In this document: in pieces, positions 1-6,116 of the stretch
How positions within the stretch are numbered: position 1 is the first letter of the stretch
Layout: every line of letters starts with the position of its first letter
Assembly: GCA_021787175.1 (NCBI GenBank)
Contig: JAJYMF010000350.1
Location: 1 to 6,458, forward strand
DNA length: 6,458 nucleotides
Direction of reading: 5' to 3'
Source of the DNA: Pseudomonadota bacterium
Lineage (GTDB): Bacteria > Pseudomonadota > Gammaproteobacteria > Xanthomonadales > Rhodanobacteraceae
The notes under the pieces: generated by a model
Databases searched by the model: none
Told to the model about the DNA's origin: nothing
The model's input: only the letters and a program-made list of their open reading frames with translations
Position numbers and translations under genes: made by a program

Positions 1-14
1 ATCTCCCAACTTTC

Positions 15-22
15 TCACCTCC
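15..22 (-). promoter_or_regulatory. perfect Shine-Dalgarno at left edge, for a gene starting at or beyond the edge
   Basis: Minus-strand GGAGGTGA (22-15) is fully complementary to the 3' end of 16S rRNA over eight bases and includes the TGA stop of the exported-protein gene. A TTG at 9-7 is 8 bases from the GGAGG core, a workable start codon; the alternative is a start just outside the window (the last two bases on this strand are AT). None of the other genes here has so strong a site. The overlap of stop and Shine-Dalgarno suggests translational coupling to the next gene. Confidence 0.45.
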
Positions 23-509
23 GCCTATCAACGTTTCCAGGGAATAGGGAGCTTATGCGGAGGGAAAAGGGGTCATGTGGCCTTTCTGGCGGCGCCGGCC
101 TGACGGCGGCGCTCGTGGACGGCAGCGGCAACAGTTCCAGCAGAGTGAAGCTCAGTCCCGCGCCGATGACCGGAATCCCGCCGTGTGGTCCCACGGTCAG
201 CGTCAGCTGCTGCGGTTTGTCGTCGTGCGCGGTCACCTCCAGCTCGATCGCCGCGGTGCCGGCGCGAACGCAGCGCGCGTCCACCGGACAGCGGTCGTCG
301 TGCAGCACGCGCACGAAGTGCAGCGTCACGCCGCGATCCTCCAGGGTCTCGCGCGCGCCCAGCGCCAGCGCCAGCGGACCCTCGACCCAGGCGATCACGC
401 CGGCGTGCGGCTGCGGCCAGACGCCCTGCGGCAGCGGCGGCATCTGTGCGCCGGCGCCGGCGCAGATCAGCAAGGCCAGCAGCGGCAGCAGGGATCGTGA
501 GATCGACAT
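15..509 (-). CDS. exported protein of unknown function with a paired-cysteine motif
   Basis: A 164-residue protein beginning with a typical Sec signal peptide: a basic N-end (Ser-Arg-Ser), a hydrophobic run (residues 7-17) and a likely signal peptidase I site after 'AGAGA' (cut near 21/22). Cys16 is inside the hydrophobic run and is preceded by Ile, so it is not a proper lipobox. The mature part holds a short beta-rich domain (about 37-128) with 'DDRCPVDARCVRAG' (71-84). The Cys74/Cys80 pair resembles the 'RCP...C..AG' motif of small secreted or lipoprotein domains of unknown function found in many proteobacteria; a disulfide is plausible in the periplasm. The last 34 residues ('STSAAVRPAPP' onward) are a proline/arginine-rich tail that does not look like part of the domain. 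The gene begins 53 bases after the mfd stop, has no obvious Shine-Dalgarno, and its TGA (17-15) lies inside a perfect Shine-Dalgarno for whatever follows. The start ATG is preferred because it leads directly into the signal peptide. Confidence 0.82.
   Translation of the reverse strand: MSISRSLLPLLALLICAGAGAQMPPLPQGVWPQPHAGVIAWVEGPLALALGARETLEDRGVTLHFVRVLHDDRCPVDARCVRAGTAAIELEVTAHDDKPQQLTLTVGPHGGIPVIGAGLSFTLLELLPLPSTSAAVRPAPPERPHDPFSLRISSLFPGNVDRRR
18..63 (-). promoter_or_regulatory. inverted repeat that could pair with and hide the left-edge Shine-Dalgarno
   Basis: On the minus strand CCTCCGC (63-57) is the exact complement of GCGGAGG (24-18), which contains the Shine-Dalgarno core. Past one A/G mismatch two further pairs (TA with TA) extend the stem, leaving a loop of about 25 bases. 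As RNA this would block ribosome access to the Shine-Dalgarno unless opened, for example by ribosomes finishing the upstream coding frame, which runs right through it. The stem is short and its stability has not been calculated. Confidence 0.3.
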
Positions 510-562
510 GGGCGTAATCGCAGCGGGCGGCAGCGGCACTCTACGCGCGATCGGCTGAATGC

Positions 563-3500
563 TCACGCCGCGGCGCGCTGGCCCAGCGTCGTCAGCAGTT
601 CGCGCGCCACGCGCAGACGTTCCGCCGCACCCGGCAGTTCCATGCGCAGGCGCAGCTTGTCCTGGCCATCCAGCTGGTACACGCGCGGCTGGCGCTGGAT
701 CAGCCGGATCACCGCCATCGGGTCCAGGTCGGGCTGGGCGCGGAACAGCACGCGGCCGCCGCCGGGCCCCAGCTCGAGCTTGCGGATGCCCAGCGGTGTC
801 GCCGCCAGCTTCAGCTCGGCGACCGCGAACAGGTGCTTGACCGGCTCCGGAAGCAGGCCGAAGCGATCGATCATCTCCACCTGCAGCTCGCGCAGCGCCT
901 CGTCGTCGCGGGCGCTGGCGATGCGCTTGTACAGCGTCAGTCGCGCGTGCACGTCGGGCAGGTAATCGTCGGGAATCAGCGCCGGCAGGTGCAGCTCGAT
1001 CTCGGCTTCGTGCGCGCCGCTGAGTTCGAAGTCGGGCAGCTTGCCGCTCTTGAGCGCGCGCACGGCGCGGTCGAGCAATTCGCTGTAGAGCGAGAAGCCG
1101 ATCTCCTGGATCTGCCCGGACTGCTCCTCGCCGAGCAGCTCGCCGGCGCCGCGGATCTCCAGATCGTGCGTGGCCAGCGCGAACCCGGCACCCAGTTCCT
1201 CCAGCGCGGCCAGCGCGTCGAGGCGCTTCTCGGCGTCGGCGCTCATCGCCTTGCGCTCGGGCACCACCAGATAGGCGTAGGCGCGATGGTGCGAGCGGCC
1301 GACGCGGCCGCGCAGCTGGTGCAGCTGGGCCAGGCCGAAGCGGTCGGCGCGGTTGATGATGATGGTGTTGGCGGTCGGGATGTCGATCCCCGACTCGATG
1401 ATCGTGGTGCAGACGAGCACGTTGAAGCGCTGGCGGTGAAAATCCAGCATCACCTGTTCCAGCTCGCGTTCCGGCATCTGGCCGTGGGCGATGCGCACGC
1501 GCGCGTCGGGCATCAGCGTCTCGATCTCGCGCGCCATGCGCTCGATGCTGTCGACCTCGTTGTGCAGGAAGTACACCTGGCCGCCGCGCGCCAGCTCGCG
1601 CTGCAGCGCCTCGCGGATCAGCGCCGTGTCCCACGGCGCGACGAAGGTCTTGACGGCGACGCGGTGCGCCGGCGGCGTGGCGATGATCGACAGGTCGCGC
1701 AGCCCGGCCATCGCCATGTTCAGCGTGCGCGGGATCGGCGTCGCCGTCAGCGTCAGCAGATCGACCTCGGCGCGCAGCTTCTTCAGCTGCTCCTTGTGGC
1801 GCACGCCGAAGCGGTGCTCTTCGTCGACGATCAGCAGGCCCAGATCGCGATAGCGCACGTCGTCCTGCAGCAGGCGATGGGTGCCGATGATCACGTCCAC
1901 TTGGCCGGCGGCGAGCTTGCCGAGCGCTTCGGCGATCTCCTTCCTGCCCTTGAAGCGGGAGAGCACCTCGACGCGGATCGGCCAGTCGGCGTAACGGTCA
2001 CGGAAGTTCTGGTAGTGCTGCTGCGCCAGCAGGGTGGTCGGCACCAGCACCGCCACCTGGCGGCCGGCGATGGCGACCGCGAACGCCGCGCGCAGCGCGA
2101 CCTCGGTCTTGCCGAAACCGACGTCGCCGCAGACCACGCGGTCCATCGACCGCGGTGCGGCCAGATCGGCCAGTACGGCCTCGATCGCGCCGGCCTGATC
2201 GGGGGTCTCCTCGAACGGGAAGCTGGCCGCGAACTGCGCGTACAGCGTGCGCTCGATCGCGGTCGCCACGCCCGGCCGCGCCTCGCGCTGGGCATAGATC
2301 GCCAGCAGCTCGGCGGCGGTGTCGCGCACCTTTTCGGCGGCGCGGCGCTTGGCGCGTTCCCAGGCTTCGCCGCCCAGACTGTGCAGCGGCGCCAGCTCGG
2401 GCGCGGCACCGGCGTAGCGGCTGATCAGTGCCAGCTGCGCCACCGGCACATAGAGCTTGTCGCCCTTGGCGTATTCCAGCGCCAGGAATTCGCCGGCCGC
2501 GCCGCCGACGTCGAGCGTGATCAGGCCGCGGTAGCGGCCGACGCCGTGATCGAGATGCACCACCGGTGCGCCCAGCGCCAGCTCGGAGAGGTCGCGCACC
2601 AGCGTCTCGGGATCGCGCGCCGCACCGCGCCGGCGCCTGCGCTGCTGGCGCACGCGCTCGCCGAACAGCTCGCGCTCGGTCAGCACGGTCAGCGCCGGCG
2701 ACGTCAGCGTGAAGCCCTGTGCCAGCGGCGCGACGGTGATCGCCAGCGGCATCGTCGCGGTGGCGAATGCCGGCCATGACTCGACCAGCGGCGGTCGCAG
2801 GCCGGTCGCGGCCAGCAGCTCCAGCAGCGCTTCGCGACGGCCGGCCGACTCGGCCACGATCAGCACGCGCCCGCTGCACGCCGCGACGAAACGGCCCAGC
2901 ATCGCCGCAGGCTCTTCGCCCTTGCCTTGCAGCGTCATCTCCGGCGCCGGCTGCGTGCCCAGCGCGACCGCGTGCTCGCTGCCGGCGGCCACGATCTCGA
3001 CCCGCGGCCGGCGATTGAGCTGCTCGCGCAGCAGCTGCGGCGACAGGTACAGCTCGGCCACCGGCAGGATCGGCCGCTCGATGTCGTGCGCGCGCTGCTC
3101 AAAGCGCTCGCCGGCCTGCGCCCACGCCTGTTCGGCGGCCTCCAGTGCGCCTTCGCCGAGCACGAACAGGGCGTCGTCGGCGAGGTAGTCGAACAGCGTT
3201 TCGGTGTGCTCGAAGAACAGCGGCAGGTAATACTCGATGCCGCCCGGGGTGACGCCTTCCCTGATGTCCTGATAGATCGGGCAGCGCCGCACGTCGATCG
3301 CGAAACGCTCGCGCAGGCGCGCGCGAAAGGCCTTGATCGCCGCCTCGGTCAGCGGAAATTCGCGCGCCGGCAGCAGGTCGACGGCCTCGACCCGGGTTTG
3401 CGAGCGCTGGCTGTCGACGTCGAAGGTGCGCAGGGTGTCGATGGTTTCATCGAACAGTTCGATGCGATAGGGCTCGGCCGCGCCCATCGGGAACAGGTCG

Positions 3501-4015
3501 ATCAGCGCGCCGCGCACGGCGAAGTCGCCGGGCTCGGCCACCTGCGGCACGTGGCGATAGCCGGCGGCTTCCAGCCGGCGCTGCTCGGCGGCGAGATCGA
3601 AGGCCTGTCCGCGCCGCAACTGCAGCCCGGCGCCGGCGAGGAAGCTGCGCGGCGCCAGCCGCTGCAGCAGCGTCGCCACCGGGATCACCAGCACGCCGCG
3701 CTTCACCCCCGGCAGGCGATACAGCGTGGCGATGCGCTGCGAAATGATCTCCGGATGCGGACTGAACAGGTCGTAGGGCAGGGTCTCCCAGTCGGGAAAA
3801 TGCAGCACCGGCAGGCTGCCGGCGAACACGCCCAGTTCGGCTTCGAGGCGCAGCGCGGACTGCGTGTCGCGGGTCACCGCCACCACCAGGCTGGGCTGGC
3901 GCTGCGCGGCTTCGACCAGCGCCAGCGCCAGCGATGCGCCATGCGGCGACACCCAGCGCCGACGCTGGCGGGCATCGGGCGGCAGCGGCGGATTCAGCAA
4001 CGGGGACTCGGACAT
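563..4015 (-). CDS. mfd: transcription-repair coupling factor Mfd
   Basis: A 1150-residue ATP-driven DNA translocase (E. coli Mfd is 1148). Mfd binds RNA polymerase stalled at a lesion, pushes it off and recruits UvrA, starting transcription-coupled nucleotide excision repair. Domains in order: UvrB-like N-terminal module (about 20-330), including 'EPGDFAVRGALIDLFPMG' (161-178), the conserved segment near the UvrA-contact surface; a linker with an Arg run (about 457-463); the CarD-like RNA-polymerase-interaction domain (about 475-560, 'VVHLDHGVGRYRGL'); a RecG-like motor with Walker A 'GDVGFGKTE' (630-638), Walker B 'DEEH' (731-734), 'TATPIPRTL' (757-765) and motif VI 'QLRGRVGRSHHRAY' (900-913); and the C-terminal regulatory TRCF domain (about 1000-1140). 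All key motifs are intact. ATG 4015 ('MSESPLL') and ATG 4021, two codons longer, are equally acceptable; neither has a clear Shine-Dalgarno. A TTG further out at 4048 is in frame but sits in the palindromic leader. It ends at TGA 565-563. Confidence 0.97.
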   Translation of the reverse strand: MSESPLLNPPLPPDARQRRRWVSPHGASLALALVEAAQRQPSLVVAVTRDTQSALRLEAELGVFAGSLPVLHFPDWETLPYDLFSPHPEIISQRIATLYRLPGVKRGVLVIPVATLLQRLAPRSFLAGAGLQLRRGQAFDLAAEQRRLEAAGYRHVPQVAEPGDFAVRGALIDLFPMGAAEPYRIELFDETIDTLRTFDVDSQRSQTRVEAVDLLPAREFPLTEAAIKAFRARLRERFAIDVRRCPIYQDIREGVTPGGIEYYLPLFFEHTETLFDYLADDALFVLGEGALEAAEQAWAQAGERFEQRAHDIERPILPVAELYLSPQLLREQLNRRPRVEIVAAGSEHAVALGTQPAPEMTLQGKGEEPAAMLGRFVAACSGRVLIVAESAGRREALLELLAATGLRPPLVESWPAFATATMPLAITVAPLAQGFTLTSPALTVLTERELFGERVRQQRRRRRGAARDPETLVRDLSELALGAPVVHLDHGVGRYRGLITLDVGGAAGEFLALEYAKGDKLYVPVAQLALISRYAGAAPELAPLHSLGGEAWERAKRRAAEKVRDTAAELLAIYAQREARPGVATAIERTLYAQFAASFPFEETPDQAGAIEAVLADLAAPRSMDRVVCGDVGFGKTEVALRAAFAVAIAGRQVAVLVPTTLLAQQHYQNFRDRYADWPIRVEVLSRFKGRKEIAEALGKLAAGQVDVIIGTHRLLQDDVRYRDLGLLIVDEEHRFGVRHKEQLKKLRAEVDLLTLTATPIPRTLNMAMAGLRDLSIIATPPAHRVAVKTFVAPWDTALIREALQRELARGGQVYFLHNEVDSIERMAREIETLMPDARVRIAHGQMPERELEQVMLDFHRQRFNVLVCTTIIESGIDIPTANTIIINRADRFGLAQLHQLRGRVGRSHHRAYAYLVVPERKAMSADAEKRLDALAALEELGAGFALATHDLEIRGAGELLGEEQSGQIQEIGFSLYSELLDRAVRALKSGKLPDFELSGAHEAEIELHLPALIPDDYLPDVHARLTLYKRIASARDDEALRELQVEMIDRFGLLPEPVKHLFAVAELKLAATPLGIRKLELGPGGGRVLFRAQPDLDPMAVIRLIQRQPRVYQLDGQDKLRLRMELPGAAERLRVARELLTTLGQRAAA

Positions 4016-4032
4016 CGTCATCGGGGAAAGCG

Positions 4033-4046
4033 GCGCGGCGCCGCGC
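4033..4046. repeat. 14-base perfect palindrome in the mfd leader
   Basis: The sequence gcgcggcgccgcgc reads the same on both strands. It starts 12 bases upstream of the ATG at 4021. In RNA it would be too tight to fold as a simple hairpin without opening its centre, so it is more plausible as a DNA dyad. Alternating G/C palindromes are frequent in such GC-rich DNA, so it may mean nothing. Confidence 0.4.
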
Positions 4047-4054
4047 AATCGACA

Positions 4055-4081
4055 AGTCTAGCGCGCCGCGCCGGCCGTCCA
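4055..4081 (-). promoter_or_regulatory. weak candidate promoter for mfd
   Basis: On the minus strand TGGACG (4081-4076, 4 of 6 to TTGACA) and TAGACT (4060-4055, 4 of 6 to TATAAT) are separated by 15 bases, which is shorter than ideal. The -10-like element is in one of the few less GC-rich patches of the gap. It would start a message near 4048, leaving a leader of about 30 bases before the mfd start codons. This is only suggestive; mfd could equally be read through from dxs. Confidence 0.22.
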
Positions 4082-4091
4082 GGGTGATGGG

Positions 4092-4121
4092 GCCGCGTGG
4101 GGCGGCGCGACGCCGCGTGGG
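4092..4121. repeat. 10-base direct repeat and small hairpin in the dxs-mfd gap
   Basis: The 10-mer gccgcgtggg occurs at 4092-4101 and again at 4112-4121, a period of 20 bases. Between and overlapping them, gcggcg (4102-4107) and cgccgc (4111-4116) can form a 6-bp stem with a three-base loop. The stem lies 15 bases past the dxs stop on the minus strand, where a terminator would be expected, but no T-run follows it, so an intrinsic terminator is not supported. Its function, if any, is unknown. Confidence 0.4.
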
Positions 4122-4130
4122 CGGATCGGG

Positions 4131-6026
4131 CTACCGCGCCAGCGGCAGCGCCGTCGCTGACGGTGCGAACTGCGGGAAGCGCGCCAGCAGCGACCGACGC
4201 ACGCCCGCAAGGTCGAGCCCGGCTTCGGCCAGCAATTCCTCGCGGCTGCCGTGTTCGAGGAAGCGATCGGGCAGGCCCAGCATCAGCAGCGGCAGGCCGA
4301 CCCCGTGCGCGGCCATCCATTCAGCGACCGCGCTGCCGGCACCGCCGGCGACGACGTGGTCTTCGAGGGTGACGAACGCGCCGTGATCGCGCGCCAGTTC
4401 GGCCAGCAGGGTCTCGTCCAGCGGTTTGACGAAGCGCATGTTGACGACCGTCGCGCCCAGCTCGGCGCCCAGCGTCTCGGCCACCGGCACCAAGGCGCCG
4501 AAGGCCAGCAGCGCCAGTCCGTGGCCGCGGCGGCGGACCTCGGCCTTGCCGATCGGCAGCGGCTCCAGCGCGCGGCCGGCGTCGATGCCGGCGCCGGCGC
4601 CGCGCGGATAGCGCACCGCGGCCGGCCCTTCGTGCAGGAAGCCGGTGGTCAGCATGGCGCGGCATTCGCGCTCGTCGGCGGGCGCCATCACCAGCAGGTT
4701 GGGCAGGCAGCGCAGGTAGGCAAGGTCGAAGCTGCCGGCGTGCGTGGGGCCGTCGGGGCCGACCACACCGGCACGGTCGAGCGCGAACAGCACGTCGAGG
4801 TTCTGCAGGGCGACGTCGTGCACCAGCTGGTCCCAGCCGCGCTGCAGGAAGGTCGAGTAGATCGCCAGCACCGGCTTGGCGCCCTCGCAGGCCATGCCCG
4901 CGGCCAGCGTCACCGCGTGCTGCTCGGCGATGCCGACGTCGAAGTAGCGATCGGGGAACTCCTTCGAGTAGCGCACCAGCCCCGAGCCCTCGCGCATCGC
5001 CGGGGTGATCGCCAGCAGGCGCGCATCGGTCGCGGCCATGTCGCACAGCCAGTCGCCGAAGACGTCGGTGTAGGTGGCCTTGCCCGGCGCCTTGGCGAGC
5101 ACGCCGCGCGCCGGGTCGAACGGTCCGACCGCGTGATAGTCGATCTGTGCCTGTTCGGCAGGCGGATAGCCCTTGCCCTTGGTGGTGATCACGTGCAGCA
5201 GTTGCGGGCCCTTCAGCTCCCTGACCGTGCGCAGCGAATGCAGCAGCTGCGGCAGATCGTGACCGTCGATGGGGCCGGTGTAGTGGAAGCCCAGTTCCTC
5301 GAACAGCGTGGACGGCACGAACATGCCCTTGGCGTGCTCTTCCCAGCGCTTGACGAAGCGCCAGACCAGCGAGTGCGCCGGCATCGCGCGCTTGGCGCGC
5401 TCGCGCAGCGCGTTCAGCCGCTTGCTGGTCATCAGCCGCGCCAGCATTTTGGTCAGCGCGCCGACATTCTCGCTGATCGACATGCCGTTGTCGTTGAGGA
5501 TCACCAGCAGGTCGGGCTCGACGTCGCCGCCGTGGTTGAGCGCCTCGTAGGCCATGCCGGCAGTCAGCGCGCCGTCGCCGATCACCGCGACGATCCGCCG
5601 CGGATCGCCCTTGCGTTGCGCGGCGATCGCCATGCCCAGCGCCGCCGAAATCGACGTGGACGAGTGGCCCACACCGAAGGCGTCGTAGGAGCTTTCGGCG
5701 CGTTTGGGGAACGGCGCCAGTCCGTCCTTCTTCTTGATGCTGGTGATGCGCTCGGCGCGGCCGGTGAGGATCTTGTGCGGGTAGCACTGGTGGCCGACGT
5801 CCCAGACCAGCCGATCCTCGGGCGTGGCATAGAGATAGTGCAGGGCCACGGTCAGCTCGACCACGCCCAGCCCGGCGCCGAAGTGGCCACCCGAGCTGGC
5901 GACCGAGGCGATCAGGTAGCGGCGCAGCTCATCGGCGATCGCCGGCAGCTCGCCCTCGGGAAACTGCCGCAGGTCGGCCGGCGTGGCGATGCGTGCCAGG
6001 TGCGGGTAAGCCGTAGCGTCGATCAT
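4131..6026 (-). CDS. dxs: 1-deoxy-D-xylulose-5-phosphate synthase
   Basis: A 631-residue protein that condenses pyruvate with D-glyceraldehyde 3-phosphate, releasing CO2, to give DXP. This is the thiamine-diphosphate-dependent entry step of the methylerythritol phosphate route to isoprenoids (quinones, undecaprenyl carrier), and DXP also supplies thiamine and pyridoxal synthesis in many bacteria; it acts in the cytoplasm. Family hallmarks in order: 'SGGHFGAGLG' (residues 45-54, His48), the ThDP/Mg site 'GDGALTAG' (150-157) to 'NDN' (178-180), 'GPIDGHD' (251-257), the pyrimidine domain 'VGIAEQHAVTLAAG' (364-377) with catalytic Glu368, 'GPDGPTHAG' (423-431), 'RYPRG' (472-476), and a C-terminal transketolase domain (about 490-620). 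Length is close to the 620 residues of E. coli DXS and nothing is missing. I chose ATG 6026 because 'MIDATAYPHLARI' matches how related proteins begin as I recall them. The frame is open to an ATG at 6077 and a GTG at 6080, but those add a low-complexity stretch and swallow the promoter candidate. It ends in TAG. Confidence 0.96.
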   Translation of the reverse strand: MIDATAYPHLARIATPADLRQFPEGELPAIADELRRYLIASVASSGGHFGAGLGVVELTVALHYLYATPEDRLVWDVGHQCYPHKILTGRAERITSIKKKDGLAPFPKRAESSYDAFGVGHSSTSISAALGMAIAAQRKGDPRRIVAVIGDGALTAGMAYEALNHGGDVEPDLLVILNDNGMSISENVGALTKMLARLMTSKRLNALRERAKRAMPAHSLVWRFVKRWEEHAKGMFVPSTLFEELGFHYTGPIDGHDLPQLLHSLRTVRELKGPQLLHVITTKGKGYPPAEQAQIDYHAVGPFDPARGVLAKAPGKATYTDVFGDWLCDMAATDARLLAITPAMREGSGLVRYSKEFPDRYFDVGIAEQHAVTLAAGMACEGAKPVLAIYSTFLQRGWDQLVHDVALQNLDVLFALDRAGVVGPDGPTHAGSFDLAYLRCLPNLLVMAPADERECRAMLTTGFLHEGPAAVRYPRGAGAGIDAGRALEPLPIGKAEVRRRGHGLALLAFGALVPVAETLGAELGATVVNMRFVKPLDETLLAELARDHGAFVTLEDHVVAGGAGSAVAEWMAAHGVGLPLLMLGLPDRFLEHGSREELLAEAGLDLAGVRRSLLARFPQFAPSATALPLAR

Positions 6027-6032
6027 CGGCCT

Positions 6033-6061
6033 ATTGTTGTGCCGCAGCGGGGCAGCGGCAA
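6033..6061 (-). promoter_or_regulatory. candidate sigma-70 promoter for dxs
   Basis: On the minus strand TTGCCG (6061-6056, 4 of 6 to TTGACA) is followed by exactly 17 bases and AACAAT (6038-6033, 4 of 6 to TATAAT). Only six bases separate the -10 from the preferred dxs ATG at 6026, so transcription would begin at or next to the A of the start codon, giving a leaderless or nearly leaderless message. The ATG lacks a real Shine-Dalgarno (only a short AGG three bases away), which fits. Spacing is ideal but both hexamers are only fair. Confidence 0.35.
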
Positions 6062-6080
6062 GTGATCGCGCGGCCATCAC
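6062..6080. promoter_or_regulatory. 19-base imperfect dyad upstream of dxs, possible operator
   Basis: The sequence GTGATcGCgcgGCcATCAC is an inverted repeat with 7 of 9 positions paired in each arm, centred on 6071. It directly abuts the candidate -35 hexamer of dxs (6056-6061), a common place for an activator or repressor site. The half-site spacing (GTGA, 11 bases, TCAC) is too wide for a CRP/Clp-type site, whose arms are 6 apart. No regulator can be named, and in GC-rich DNA a dyad of this size can arise by chance. Confidence 0.25.
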
Positions 6081-6116
6081 GCTGGCGCAACGCGGGCAGG
6101 ATGCCGCGGATGCGGA

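Noticed and set aside
15..22. The plus-strand octamer TCACCTCC looks like the 3' end of a 16S rRNA gene
   Set aside because: The flanking bases do not match the conserved 16S end on either side, so it is only the complement of a Shine-Dalgarno on the minus strand.
452..467. Lipoprotein signal around Cys16 of the exported protein
   Set aside because: The residue before the cysteine is Ile rather than Gly/Ala/Ser and the cysteine lies within the hydrophobic core, so signal peptidase I cleavage after residue 21 fits better.
55..558. Plus-strand open frames in the left 560 bases (for example 167 codons from 55)
   Set aside because: The translation is Ser/Ala/Pro/Arg-rich and domain-free, while the minus strand here gives a signal peptide and a recognisable cysteine motif.
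510..1634. Upstream extension of the exported-protein frame into mfd (539 codons in total)
   Set aside because: The first 375 codons are an alternate-frame reading of mfd, arginine/alanine-rich and without domains. The signal peptide beginning at 509 marks the real start.
833..2779. Long plus-strand open frame (648 codons) opposite mfd, with another at 2927-4087
   Set aside because: These are antisense shadows: stops are rare in GC-rich DNA, the product is a low-complexity Gln/Arg/His/Ala-rich sequence with no recognisable domain, and the minus strand holds an intact mfd.
4251..6065. Plus-strand open frame of 604 codons opposite dxs
   Set aside because: Same reasoning: biased low-complexity composition, no family resemblance, and complete overlap with a clear dxs. 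It also spans the dxs start and upstream region without any start signal of its own that I could see.
6027..6080. N-terminally extended DXS starting at ATG 6077 or GTG 6080
   Set aside because: The extra residues are an Ala/Arg-rich stretch not expected in DXS as I recall the family, with no better ribosome site, and they would place the promoter-like elements and dyad inside the coding sequence.
6083..6116. Possible terminator hairpin just after the CBS gene (short CGCGG/CCGCG arms)
   Set aside because: Only about five pairs with an eight-base loop and no following T-run; not distinguishable from background in this composition.
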